A stretch of 64,000 nt of DNA from VAZQ01 sp963725065 (GTDB lineage: Bacteria; Pseudomonadota; Alphaproteobacteria; Rhizobiales; Xanthobacteraceae), in the NCBI GenBank assembly GCA_963725065.1, contig CAVRXD010000014.1, positions 1 through 64,000 of the forward strand. The letters run 5' to 3'. Positions 25,030 through 33,033 of this stretch are shown here, piece after piece. Positions within the stretch are counted from its first letter, which is position 1. Every line of letters starts with the position of its first letter. Under the pieces are notes generated by a model. The model had not been told where the DNA came from and did not search any database. It saw only the letters and a list, made by a program, of their open reading frames with translations. The position numbers were made by a program, and so were the translations under genes.

Positions 25030-25281
25030 ATGCGAGTGACAGCGAGCATGGTCTGGAGGATCGCCCCCGTCCTGCTGCTCGCCAGCACGGTTGCGGCCGC
25101 GGCGGCGCCGCTGGTACCGCCGAGCGACCAGGCCGGCCGCGAGCGCTACCGCTTCACGCCATCGCCGCTCGACCGCTTCATGGAGCCGAACCCACCGGCG
25201 AAGCCGCTGTTGCGCTGGGACTGCGACGAGCGCCGATCGTGGCGCGGCCAGGTGCGCTCCCGGCGAAACCGGAATTGCTGA
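25030..25281 (+). CDS. Small secreted hypothetical protein
   Basis: 83-aa protein. The N-terminus MRVTASMVWRIAPVLLLAST with VAAAAAP is a signal peptide. The mature part is short and ends in WDCDERRSWRGQVRSRRNRNC. The motif PLDRFMEPNPPAKPLLRWDC looks deliberate, but I cannot name a family. It follows the beta-sandwich gene by 88 nt on the same strand. Confidence 0.55.
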   Translation: MRVTASMVWRIAPVLLLASTVAAAAAPLVPPSDQAGRERYRFTPSPLDRFMEPNPPAKPLLRWDCDERRSWRGQVRSRRNRNC

Positions 25282-25323
25282 GCGGGATGCCCGGCGCGTA
25301 GTGTCGGAAAAATCGACGGCCGC

Positions 25324-27270
25324 TCACGCCGCCTGCTTCAGCCGCCGCACGTCCGGTGCCACCGCCTCGTCGACAAGCGCCTTGAGCGCCACATCGAGCG
25401 GCAGCACGCTCTGGCCCTCCTTGCCGAGGCGGCGGATCGAGACCGTGCGCTCGGCCGCCTCCTTGCGGCCGACCACGAGCAGGGCAGGGACCTTGGCGAG
25501 CGAATGCTCGCGCACCTTGTAATTGATCTTCTCGTTGCGCAGGTCGCCTTCGACGCGCAGGCCCGCGCGCTGCGCCGCGACGATGACCTCGCGCGCGTAG
25601 GCATCGGCGTCTTCGGTGATGGTGGCGACGACGGCCTGCAGCGGCGAGAGCCAGAGCGGCAGGTGGCCGGCATAGTGTTCCAGCAGGATGCCGAAGAAGC
25701 GCTCGAGCGAGCCGAACATGGCGCGGTGGAGCATCACCGGCGTCACCTTGTTCGAGTGCTCGTCGATATAGAAGGCGCCGAGCCGCCCCGGCATGTTGAG
25801 GTCGACCTGCACGGTGCCGCACTGCCAGTCGCGGCCGATGGCGTCACGCAACACGTATTCGAGCTTGGGCCCGTAGAACGCGCCTTCGCCCTTGTTGAGC
25901 GTCCACGGCCGGCCGGACGCCTTGAGCGCGGCCATCAACGCGGCCTCGGCCCTGTCCCACACCGCATCATCACCGATGCGCTTGTCGGGGCGGTCGGAGA
26001 ATTTGACGGTGACGTCGGAGAACCCGAAGTCCTCGTAGATCGAGAGGATCAGGTCGTTCATCGCCAGCGATTCGGCCGCGATCTGTGCGTCGGTGATGAA
26101 GGCGTGCGCATCGTCCTGGGTGAAGGCGCGCACGCGCATCAGCCCATGCAGTGCGCCCGAGGGCTCGAAGCGGTGCACCTTGCCGAACTCAGCCAGCTTG
26201 AACGGCAGATCGCGGTAGGACTTGAGCCCGTTCTTGAAGATCTGGATGTGACCCGGGCAGTTCATCGGCTTGACCACGAAGGTGCGTTCGTCCTCCGCGC
26301 GCGGCTCGGTCAGGAACATGTTCTCGCGGAAGGTCGCCATGTGACCGGAGGCGACCCAGAGCGAGGAGTCCATCAGCTGCGGCGAGTTGACCTCGACATA
26401 GCCGGCGGCGGTCTGGCGGCGGCGGATGTAGTTTTCGAGCAGCTGGAACAGGGTCCAGCCCTTGGGGTGCCAGAACACCGAGCCCGGCGCCTCCTCCTGG
26501 AAATGGAACAGATCCATCTCGCGGCCGAGCTTGCGGTGGTCGCGCTTCTCCGCCTCCTCGATCTGCTTGAGGTAGGCGTCGAGCTCTTCCTGCTTGGCGA
26601 AGGCCGTGCCGTAGATGCGCGAGAGCATCTCGCGGTTGGAATCTCCACGCCAATAGGCGCCCGCGACTTTCATGAGCTTGAACGCGTTCCCGACCTTGCC
26701 GGTCGAGGTCATGTGCGGCCCGCGACAGAGATCGAACCAGTCGCCCTGCTTGTAGATCTTGATCTGCTGGTCCGCGGGGATGGCGTCAACGAGCTCGACC
26801 TTGAACGCTTCGCCCTTGTCGCGGAACACGCGCTTGGCCTCGTCGCGCGACCATTCCTCCTTGGTGAAGGATTTGTCGCGCGCGATGATCTCGCGCATCT
26901 TCTTCTCGATCGCGTCGAAGTCCTCCGGGGTGAACGGCTGATTGCGGAAGAAGTCGTAATAGAAGCCGTTCTCGATGACCGGGCCGATGGTGACCTGCGT
27001 GCCCGGCCACAGGCTTTGGACGGCCTCGGCGAGCACATGGGCAGCGTCGTGCCGGATGAGCTCCAGCGCTCGCGGGTCGTCGCGGCTGATGAATTCGATC
27101 TTGGCGTCGTGCTCGATTGGGTCACCGAGGTCGGTGAGCACGCCATCGAGCGCCATGGCGACGGTGCGCTTGGCGAGCGAGGGCGAGATGCCCTTGGCGA
27201 TATCGAGCCCGGTTGAGCCGTTGGGGAAATCCCGACGCGCGCCGTCGGGAAAGGTCAAAGCGACCATCAT
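25324..27270 (-). CDS. thrS: Threonine--tRNA ligase
   Basis: Charges tRNA-Thr with threonine in the cytosol, with editing of mischarged serine. 648 aa, usual length. The N-terminal TGS domain covers residues 1-62. The editing domain has HDAAH (His74, His78) and DLCRGPHM. The class II catalytic core carries motif 2 with RFEPSGALHGLMRVRAF and KPMNCPGH, and the C-terminal anticodon-binding domain begins near residue 555. The ATG at 27270 is used, with in-frame ATG one codon later. The 187 nt to yidD hold no T-box (not expected in this phylum) and no clear terminator. Confidence 0.98.
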   Translation of the reverse strand: MMVALTFPDGARRDFPNGSTGLDIAKGISPSLAKRTVAMALDGVLTDLGDPIEHDAKIEFISRDDPRALELIRHDAAHVLAEAVQSLWPGTQVTIGPVIENGFYYDFFRNQPFTPEDFDAIEKKMREIIARDKSFTKEEWSRDEAKRVFRDKGEAFKVELVDAIPADQQIKIYKQGDWFDLCRGPHMTSTGKVGNAFKLMKVAGAYWRGDSNREMLSRIYGTAFAKQEELDAYLKQIEEAEKRDHRKLGREMDLFHFQEEAPGSVFWHPKGWTLFQLLENYIRRRQTAAGYVEVNSPQLMDSSLWVASGHMATFRENMFLTEPRAEDERTFVVKPMNCPGHIQIFKNGLKSYRDLPFKLAEFGKVHRFEPSGALHGLMRVRAFTQDDAHAFITDAQIAAESLAMNDLILSIYEDFGFSDVTVKFSDRPDKRIGDDAVWDRAEAALMAALKASGRPWTLNKGEGAFYGPKLEYVLRDAIGRDWQCGTVQVDLNMPGRLGAFYIDEHSNKVTPVMLHRAMFGSLERFFGILLEHYAGHLPLWLSPLQAVVATITEDADAYAREVIVAAQRAGLRVEGDLRNEKINYKVREHSLAKVPALLVVGRKEAAERTVSIRRLGKEGQSVLPLDVALKALVDEAVAPDVRRLKQAA

Positions 27271-27457
27271 GGACTCCTGTTGCTCACTCGCTGCCTACGA
27301 ATGCAGGTAAGCGTGGCCGGACGGGTTCTGGATGGCGGGGGTGTCGGTCCGGGCGGCACCGCCGCGTGCTTTGAAATGCAAGCGAGGTCACGATTTATAT
27401 GATGGCCCCAAACGGTGCAACGATTGCATCGTGGAGCTGCTAGCCCCTACGGGGCGC

Positions 27458-27808
27458 TCAAGGCGGCGCGGGGTTGACGGCATCATTGGTCCCGCGCCAG
27501 CGGCCGTAGCGCCAGGGCAGGTACCAGCGCGAATGGTCCGGAAATGACGCCGGCACGAAATCGAGGCCCGAGGTCCCGAACGGATGGCAGCGGCAGAGCC
27601 GCGCCAGCGTCATCCACCCACCGGCCCACAGGCCGAAGCGTCCGATCGCCTCGTGGGCATAGCTGGAGCATGTCGGCAGATGCCGGCACTCGAGCCCGAT
27701 CAGCGCGGAGAGGGTGTGGCGATAGAGCTGGATCAGTCCACGCGCGAGGAAAGCCGGACCGCGGGCGATGTGGGCCAGAACCACTTGGTGGGGACTTCGC
27801 TGGTTCAT
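27458..27808 (-). CDS. yidD: Membrane protein insertion efficiency factor YidD
   Basis: 116-aa amphipathic protein that helps YidC insert inner-membrane proteins. The Cys-containing core CRHLPTCSSYAHEAI and the RLCRCHPFGTSGLDFVP segment are diagnostic. The N-terminus LIQLYRHTLSALIG is the membrane-bound helix. The ATG at 27808 is chosen; upstream sequence in frame is unlike the family. Here it lies between thrS and the IscU-like gene rather than beside rnpA and yidC, as in other Rhizobiales. Confidence 0.94.
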   Translation of the reverse strand: MNQRSPHQVVLAHIARGPAFLARGLIQLYRHTLSALIGLECRHLPTCSSYAHEAIGRFGLWAGGWMTLARLCRCHPFGTSGLDFVPASFPDHSRWYLPWRYGRWRGTNDAVNPAPP

Positions 27809-28019
27809 GGAAATTCCATCCCGCAACCACCTCCGGCTTGCATCACCTAATTGTGGCAATGCTCCAGGTCATCGGCGCTGCGGCAAATTTAGGCGGTTCC
27901 CGCCGCGATTTCGGGCTAGACCCGAATCTCGCCCGCCTCTAAAACGGGCAGGCAAGTACTGTGGGCACAGGACGCAACGGACCGACGTCGACCAAGAAGC
28001 GTCAGGCGAAGCGTCATCG

Positions 28020-28826
28020 ATGAGGGTCAGCATGCTCCGACTGTTCTGGAGCGCGTTCGCGCTCGCATGTGGCGTTACCCAGGCATTCTCAGCTCCCCCG
28101 ACACCCGCTGACGACAGTGGCAGCGCGCCCATGCGTTTCGAGTGGAGGCGCGAGGGGCCGGCCGAGTCCTGCGGAGCGAACTGCCGCATCTGGATCTCCG
28201 CAGTCGGATACATCACGGCCGACACGCCGCGCGAGTTCGAGGCCTTTGCCAAGGATCCCAGCGTCCGCGGGGCGGTTCTGGTGCTCGATTCCGACGGCGG
28301 CTCTGTGCTCGGTACCCTGGCGCTCGGCCGCTCCATTCGTAATCTTGGGATGATCACCACCATCGGCAAGACGGCGACCCTGCCTTTGACCGGCGACGGG
28401 CAGCGCCGCGCCCTGCTATCCCCCAACGGCAATTGCGAATCCATGTGCGCGTTCCTGCTGCTGGCCGGCGCAAGCCGATACGTGCCGCCGGAGGCGCATG
28501 TGCTGGTTCATCAGATTTGGCTCGGCAAGAAGCGCAAGCAGGCGCTGGAGTCCAATTATTCCGCCGAGGAGCTCAACGTGGTCCAGCGCGACATCGGACG
28601 TCTCGCGCAGTACACCATCGAAATGGGTGGCAGCGGCGATCTGCTCGAAACCGCCCTGCGGATTCCGCCGTGGGAGCCGCTCTATCGGCTCTCCCCGGAT
28701 GAGCTTCAGCGCATGAAGCTCAATACCATCGATGCGCTGTTCGACCGAGACCTTCCCGGAGCTTCGCCGGCAAAGTCGACGACGTCGCTGGCGACCGTGG
28801 GGCATCCCGGCGGCCCGCGCGACTGA
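28020..28826 (+). CDS. ClpP-like exported protein (COG3904-type)
   Basis: 268-aa predicted periplasmic protein with a crotonase/ClpP-like fold. A signal peptide ends QAFSA (about residue 25). The core has GAVLVLDSDGGSVLGTLALG, then the likely nucleophile region CESMCAFLLLAGASRYV, then VLVHQIW with a candidate His. This Ser/His arrangement resembles serine proteases of the ClpP superfamily. The function is not known. The start ATG 28020 has no strong ribosome binding site; ATG at 28032 is possible. Confidence 0.78.
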   Translation: MRVSMLRLFWSAFALACGVTQAFSAPPTPADDSGSAPMRFEWRREGPAESCGANCRIWISAVGYITADTPREFEAFAKDPSVRGAVLVLDSDGGSVLGTLALGRSIRNLGMITTIGKTATLPLTGDGQRRALLSPNGNCESMCAFLLLAGASRYVPPEAHVLVHQIWLGKKRKQALESNYSAEELNVVQRDIGRLAQYTIEMGGSGDLLETALRIPPWEPLYRLSPDELQRMKLNTIDALFDRDLPGASPAKSTTSLATVGHPGGPRD

Positions 28827-28881
28827 TCGCGGTCGCTTCAGCGAAACCGGTGATGTTGCCTGATGGTCGGCAACAGCGACG

Positions 28882-29253
28882 CTAGCGCGTTCGCTTGCAC
28901 CGGTGCTGACTGAACAATTTTGAGTACTCCGCCCGCGTCTTGTCCCATTCGGCGACGGCCGGGGCGTGATCCGGCTTCGGGCAGCGCGCCGCGTGAGCCT
29001 TCACGCGGCCTGCGAACGCCATGATGGTCTCGAGCGTGATGCAATAAGGCGGCCGGTCCGCCGGCGACGCCACTTCGAGCCGCGGCAACTCGGATTCTTC
29101 CCGGATAAGGGCCGCAGCATCGGCCGCGCAATCCACTGCCGGCGCGGCGGCGGCAGCCCAGGTCATGGCGAGAAGCCCGATTCCGTGGGCAGCGGCGCGT
29201 GCAAGCAGCGCATGGCAGCCCGGTGGCCAGCGGGGAACGCGCCGGTTGGCCAT
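28882..29253 (-). CDS. Small exported hypothetical protein with conserved cysteines
   Basis: 123-aa protein with an N-terminal hydrophobic stretch (about residues 13-38, LLARAAAHGIGLLAMTWAAAAAPA) that acts as a signal peptide or anchor. Four Cys occur in the mature part (VDCAADAAAL, PYCITLE, ARCPKPD, HRCKRTR), which could form two disulfides. It starts 12 nt after the IscU-like stop codon, so it is probably cotranscribed. I do not recognise it. Confidence 0.65.
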   Translation of the reverse strand: MANRRVPRWPPGCHALLARAAAHGIGLLAMTWAAAAAPAVDCAADAAALIREESELPRLEVASPADRPPYCITLETIMAFAGRVKAHAARCPKPDHAPAVAEWDKTRAEYSKLFSQHRCKRTR

Positions 29254-29265
29254 GGGCGAACGCTC

Positions 29266-29718
29266 TTATTCAGCTGCCAATGCCGCCCGCCGCTTGGCTT
29301 CGATCTGATCGATCGCAGCGGTCACCGCATCGAAGGTCAGCAGGGTGGACGCATGGCGCGCCTTGTAGTCGCGCACCGGTTCGAGCACCGCGATGTCGGC
29401 CCACTTGCCGCTGGGCGGCGCGCCGTTCTCCTTCAGCATCCGTCGCACTGTCTCGCGCAGGCTGCGCAACTCGTCCGCTTTGGCGCCGATCACGTTGCGC
29501 GCCATGATCGACGAGGATGCCTGACCGAGCGCGCAGGCCTTTACGTCATGGGAGAAGTCGGTGACGGTATCGCCCTCCATCTTGAGGTCGACGGTCACGG
29601 TCGAGCCGCAGAGCTTGGAATGAGCGGTTGCCGTCGCATCGGCGTCGCTCAGCCTTCCCAACCGGGGAATGTTGCCGGCAAGCTCAAGGATGCGGCTGTT
29701 GTAGACCTCGTTCAACAT
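29266..29718 (-). CDS. Iron-sulfur cluster assembly scaffold protein (IscU/SufU-like)
   Basis: 150-aa IscU-fold protein that would hold nascent Fe-S clusters. Two of the three scaffold Cys are present: SKLCGSTV near residue 35 and VKACALGQASS near residue 61. In the region where the third Cys is expected the sequence is ARHASTLLTF, with Ala-Ser instead of Cys. The ATG at 29718 gives the normal N-terminus MLNEVYNSRILELAGNI. The neighbour order yidD, this gene, folE matches other Rhizobiales genomes. Confidence 0.92.
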   Translation of the reverse strand: MLNEVYNSRILELAGNIPRLGRLSDADATATAHSKLCGSTVTVDLKMEGDTVTDFSHDVKACALGQASSSIMARNVIGAKADELRSLRETVRRMLKENGAPPSGKWADIAVLEPVRDYKARHASTLLTFDAVTAAIDQIEAKRRAALAAE

Positions 29719-29984
29719 GGTGTTCGGCAGTGCTTGCTGGCCGGCAACCCGATTGCGCCGGCCCGGTGAAGGAATATATATGGTGCGTTTCGCCGGCGCG
29801 AGAAGGAGCCCTTCGATCCGGCGGGAGCTTCGCATCGAAGCGAAGCGGATGCGGAAGCCATGTAAAATGGGAATGCGGCGTCCGGCTGTTGCGCATGGGT
29901 CGAATCTCTCCAGGCGCGTATGGCTGATGCGGCCGCCCCGGTGACACCCCCGGCCTCGAAGGCCGGTCGAACGGAGAGACCGCG

Positions 29985-30653
29985 ATGGATGCTGTCGTCA
30001 AGCCTTGGCCCAAATCTTCTCCGGCCGAGAAGCCCGCCCTGTCCGAACACGTGCGCGCGGCGCCCGAGCCGGTCGTGCCCAAGCCGTCGCGCGAGGAAGC
30101 GCTGGCGGCGGTGCGCACACTCATCGCCTATGCCGGCGACAATCCTCACCGCGAAGGTCTCCTCGACACGCCAAAGCGCGTGATCGATGCCTACGAAGAA
30201 CTCTACAGCGGCTATCGCGAATGTCCGGCCGACGTACTCGAGCGGACTTTCGGCGAGATCGGCAAGTACGACGACTTCGTGCTGGTGCGCGACATCGCCT
30301 TCAACTCCCATTGCGAGCACCACATGATGCCGTTCATGGGCAAGGCGCATATCGCCTACAAGCCCGTGGACCGGGTGGTGGGGCTGTCCAAGCTCGCCCG
30401 CCTGGTCGACGTCTATGCGCGCCGGCTGCAGACCCAGGAGCACATGACCTCGCAGATCGCGACCGCCATCGAGGAAATTTTGAATCCGCGCGGCGTCGCG
30501 GTGATGCTCGAGGCCGAACACATGTGCATGTCGGTTCGCGGCGTGGAGAAGCCGGGCTCGTCGACCATCACCACCCAGTTCACCGGGAGCTTCCGCGACA
30601 ACCCCGACGACCAGGTGCGCTTTATCACCATGGTGCGCGGGCTCGACCGCTGA
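29985..30653 (+). CDS. folE: GTP cyclohydrolase I
   Basis: Converts GTP to 7,8-dihydroneopterin triphosphate, the first step of folate and queuosine synthesis, in the cytosol. 222 aa, as in E. coli. The zinc ligands Cys110 and His113 (SHCEHHMM) and Cys181 (EHMCMSVRG) and the catalytic His112 occupy the same numbers as in E. coli FolE. STITTQFTGSF near the C-terminus is the GTP-site motif. The N-terminal 35 residues are a variable extension. Confidence 0.97.
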   Translation: MDAVVKPWPKSSPAEKPALSEHVRAAPEPVVPKPSREEALAAVRTLIAYAGDNPHREGLLDTPKRVIDAYEELYSGYRECPADVLERTFGEIGKYDDFVLVRDIAFNSHCEHHMMPFMGKAHIAYKPVDRVVGLSKLARLVDVYARRLQTQEHMTSQIATAIEEILNPRGVAVMLEAEHMCMSVRGVEKPGSSTITTQFTGSFRDNPDDQVRFITMVRGLDR

Positions 30654-30808
30654 GCACCGGCTGCTCCTGTAGCGGCGAAATTGGCCGATCGCAGAAGTGG
30701 CGTGCCTCGCCCCGATCAGTCGCGGGCGGCGCCGCAACACGAAGTGCGATATAGTGCGCCGCGTCGCATACCAACTACGGTGATGACGGTCGCGCGTTCG
30801 CGCGGCCG

Positions 30809-31291
30809 ATGACACCGAGAAGTGGGCCGAGCGTGCCGGATAACACATCCCCATTCGCCGTCCGCGGTTCGAGCGATCAAGTCGAGGAAGGCGCGGTCTT
30901 GGCGCCCAAATTCGATGCCGACGGGCTGGTCACCTGCGTTGCCACCGACGCGCGCTCGGGCGACGTGCTGATGGTTGCCCACATGAACGCGCAGGCCTTG
31001 CAGCGGACCATCGCGACCGGCGAGGCTTGGTATTTCAGCCGCTCCCGTCGCGCCCTCTGGCGCAAGGGTGAATCCTCCGGCCATGTGCAGCGCGTCGTCG
31101 AGATGCGCATCGACTGCGATCAGGACGCGGTGTGGATCAGGGTCGAGCAGGAGGGCGCCGGCGCCTGCCATACCGGCCGGCGCTCGTGCTTCTATCGCGC
31201 GGTGCCGCTGGGCGAGAGCGGTGCGGTGCGGCTCGAATTTCGTGACGGCGAGAAGACGTTCGATCCGGACGCCGTCTACGGGAAGAAGTAG
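30809..31291 (+). CDS. hisI: Phosphoribosyl-AMP cyclohydrolase
   Basis: Opens the adenine ring of phosphoribosyl-AMP, the third step of histidine synthesis. 160 aa including an N-terminal extension of about 25 residues. Motifs are VLMVAHMNAQAL, GEAWYFSRSRRALWRKGESSGH and the zinc segment DCDQDAVW with GAGACHTGRRSCFYR. No hisE domain is fused, so phosphoribosyl-ATP pyrophosphatase is separate, as is usual in Rhizobiales. ATG at 30809; GTG at 30833 is an alternative. Confidence 0.96.
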   Translation: MTPRSGPSVPDNTSPFAVRGSSDQVEEGAVLAPKFDADGLVTCVATDARSGDVLMVAHMNAQALQRTIATGEAWYFSRSRRALWRKGESSGHVQRVVEMRIDCDQDAVWIRVEQEGAGACHTGRRSCFYRAVPLGESGAVRLEFRDGEKTFDPDAVYGKK

Positions 31292-31316
31292 CGCAGGCCA
31301 GGGCACGACAGCGGCA

Positions 31317-32198
31317 TCAGCCCGATCCCGCTGCGGCTGCGCGTGCCAGCAGTCGCCGCGCGCGTTCGAGGTGCGGGCGATCGTACATCACCCCGTCGAT
31401 GCCGACGGTACCCTGGCCTGGATTGCCATCGAAGGCGGCCACGACGGCGCGCGCCTTGGCGAGGGCCGCCGGAGTTGGCGTGAACACTTCGTTGATGACG
31501 GGGACCTGTGCCGGATGGATCGCCATCTTGCCGGTGAAGCCGTCGCGGCGCGCTTCCTCGGTTTCGCGGCGCAGCGCCGCGACGTTTCGAAAGTCGACTG
31601 TGACGGTATCGATCGCCTGCACTTGCGCCGCGGCGGCGCCCGCAAGACAAAGCGCGCGCGCCAGCCGATAAGGGTCGAGGAAGCGGCCCTCGGGGTCGCG
31701 GTTCGCTTCCGCACCCAGTTCGGCGGACAGGTCTTCGGCGCCCCAGGTCAGCCCTTCGAGCCGCGCGCTCGCCCCACGATAAGTGCCGGCGAGAAACAGC
31801 GCCGTCGCGGTCTCCGTGGCGATGGCGACAATCTTGATGTGACCATCGGCCAGGCCGCTGATCGCTTCGCGCACTCCCAGCTTCGCATCGGCGTGAATGA
31901 CGCCCGCGCCGCCTTCGGCTTTCGGCAGCATGATGGCATCGGGGCGAGCGGGCACGATGGCGTCGAGGTCGGCATCGGTAAGGCCGGTCTCAAAGCCGTT
32001 GACGCGGACCAGCAGGCGAGGGCGCGTGGCGGCTTTTACAGCGTCGGCGACGAAAGCCGCGGCGCTCTTTCGAGCCTCGGCTTTGCCCGCGGGCGAGATC
32101 GAATCCTCCAGATCCACAATGACCGCGTCGGCGCCGCTCGCCATGGCCTTGTCGAGCTTGCTGCCGCCGTTGGCAGGCACGAAAAGCAATGAACGCAT
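31317..32198 (-). CDS. CoA ester lyase (HpcH/HpaI, CitE-like)
   Basis: 293-aa cytosolic lyase that splits a hydroxyacyl-CoA (malyl-, beta-methylmalyl- or citramalyl-CoA type) into acetyl-CoA/propionyl-CoA and an oxo acid. RSLLFVPANGGSKLDKA is the CitE N-terminus, VIVDLEDSI carries the acidic metal residue, and ATETATALF is the site near the second Glu; GLTWGAEDLSAELGA and KMAIHPAQVPVIN complete the barrel. The ATG overlaps the stop of the MaoC gene (TGATG), so the two are translationally coupled. Confidence 0.92.
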   Translation of the reverse strand: MRSLLFVPANGGSKLDKAMASGADAVIVDLEDSISPAGKAEARKSAAAFVADAVKAATRPRLLVRVNGFETGLTDADLDAIVPARPDAIMLPKAEGGAGVIHADAKLGVREAISGLADGHIKIVAIATETATALFLAGTYRGASARLEGLTWGAEDLSAELGAEANRDPEGRFLDPYRLARALCLAGAAAAQVQAIDTVTVDFRNVAALRRETEEARRDGFTGKMAIHPAQVPVINEVFTPTPAALAKARAVVAAFDGNPGQGTVGIDGVMYDRPHLERARRLLARAAAAGSG

Positions 32199-32686
32199 CA
32201 GCGCGGCCGCATGCGCATGAAAACCTGGCGGCGACACTCCGCCACCAGCTTGTTGTCCTGGTTGTAGGCGCGGTGGTGGAACTCGACGATGCCGGCGCCC
32301 GGCCGGGATGTGGATTCGCGCTTGCTCATGACCTCGGTCGTGCAGTGGACGGTGTCGTTTTCGAACAGGGGATGCGGGAACTTCACCTCGGTCATGCCTA
32401 GGTTGGCGATGGTGGTGCCGACGGTGAGGTCGTTGACCATGATGCCGATCATCAGCCCGAGCGTGAACAGGGAGTTCATCAGCGGCTGACCCCATTCGGT
32501 TTCCTGCTCGCAGAAATGGCGATCGATGTGCAGCGGCTGCGGGTTGAGCGTCATGTTCGAGAACAACATGTTGTCCATCTGCGTCACCGTCCGCGTGAGC
32601 GGATGCTCGTAAAGATGGCCGACCGGGAAGTCGTCGAAATAGATGCCGCCACGCTTGTGGCGACGCAGTTCGGTGTCCTGAGCCAT
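32198..32686 (-). CDS. MaoC family hydratase
   Basis: 162-aa hot-dog-fold hydratase/dehydratase acting on CoA esters, partner of the lyase that overlaps its stop codon. GGIYFDDFPVGHLYEHPLTRTVTQ starts the domain, and MTLNPQPLHIDRHF is the active-site loop with the catalytic-type His. The usual Asp of this loop is replaced by Thr, as in mesaconyl-CoA/itaconyl-CoA hydratase-like branches rather than the R-specific hydratases. ATG at 32686. A 33-aa peptide gene lies upstream. Confidence 0.9.
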   Translation of the reverse strand: MAQDTELRRHKRGGIYFDDFPVGHLYEHPLTRTVTQMDNMLFSNMTLNPQPLHIDRHFCEQETEWGQPLMNSLFTLGLMIGIMVNDLTVGTTIANLGMTEVKFPHPLFENDTVHCTTEVMSKRESTSRPGAGIVEFHHRAYNQDNKLVAECRRQVFMRMRPR

Positions 32687-32752
32687 CGGGTTTCTCCCAT
32701 AACCGTGCGGCGCTGAAGGCTGCCGCACCATGACGCCCGCGCCGGGCGACGG

Positions 32753-32854
32753 TCAATTGCCGAATATCTCGCTCAAGAACCCGGCCGCCGCCGGTACCGT
32801 CAGCGTGAGCAGGGCGGTTGCAAGAACAACCGACGCGACACCTGTGTTTTTCAT
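32753..32854 (-). CDS. 33-aa small exported or membrane peptide
   Basis: Short gene with an almost ideal GAGGAGG ribosome binding site just before the ATG at 32854. The product starts MKNTGVASVVLATALLTLTV, then PAAAGFLSEIFGN: a Lys-containing N-terminus, a single hydrophobic segment and an AAA-type cleavage site. It could leave an 11-residue periplasmic peptide or stay as a one-pass peptide. It is followed by the MaoC gene 66 nt downstream. I do not recognise it. Confidence 0.6.
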   Translation of the reverse strand: MKNTGVASVVLATALLTLTVPAAAGFLSEIFGN

Positions 32855-33033
32855 ATTTTCCTCCTCAAAGTGGAAACGAAAGCCTAGGCCGATGGCGGTG
32901 TCCGGTCCAGCCGACTACCGCCTTTCCGCCATGGTCAGGGTTGCGATATCATCCCTCGCGTGGCGCCCGCATTTGAAATGCCAACAACGACAATATCTGA
33001 GGCGACCACGGGAAACGTGTTGGAGGATCGGTA

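Noticed and set aside
25504..27216. Long plus-strand open frame (570 codons) opposite thrS
   Set aside because: It mirrors thrS codon structure, has no family features, and thrS is certain. High GC creates such antisense frames.
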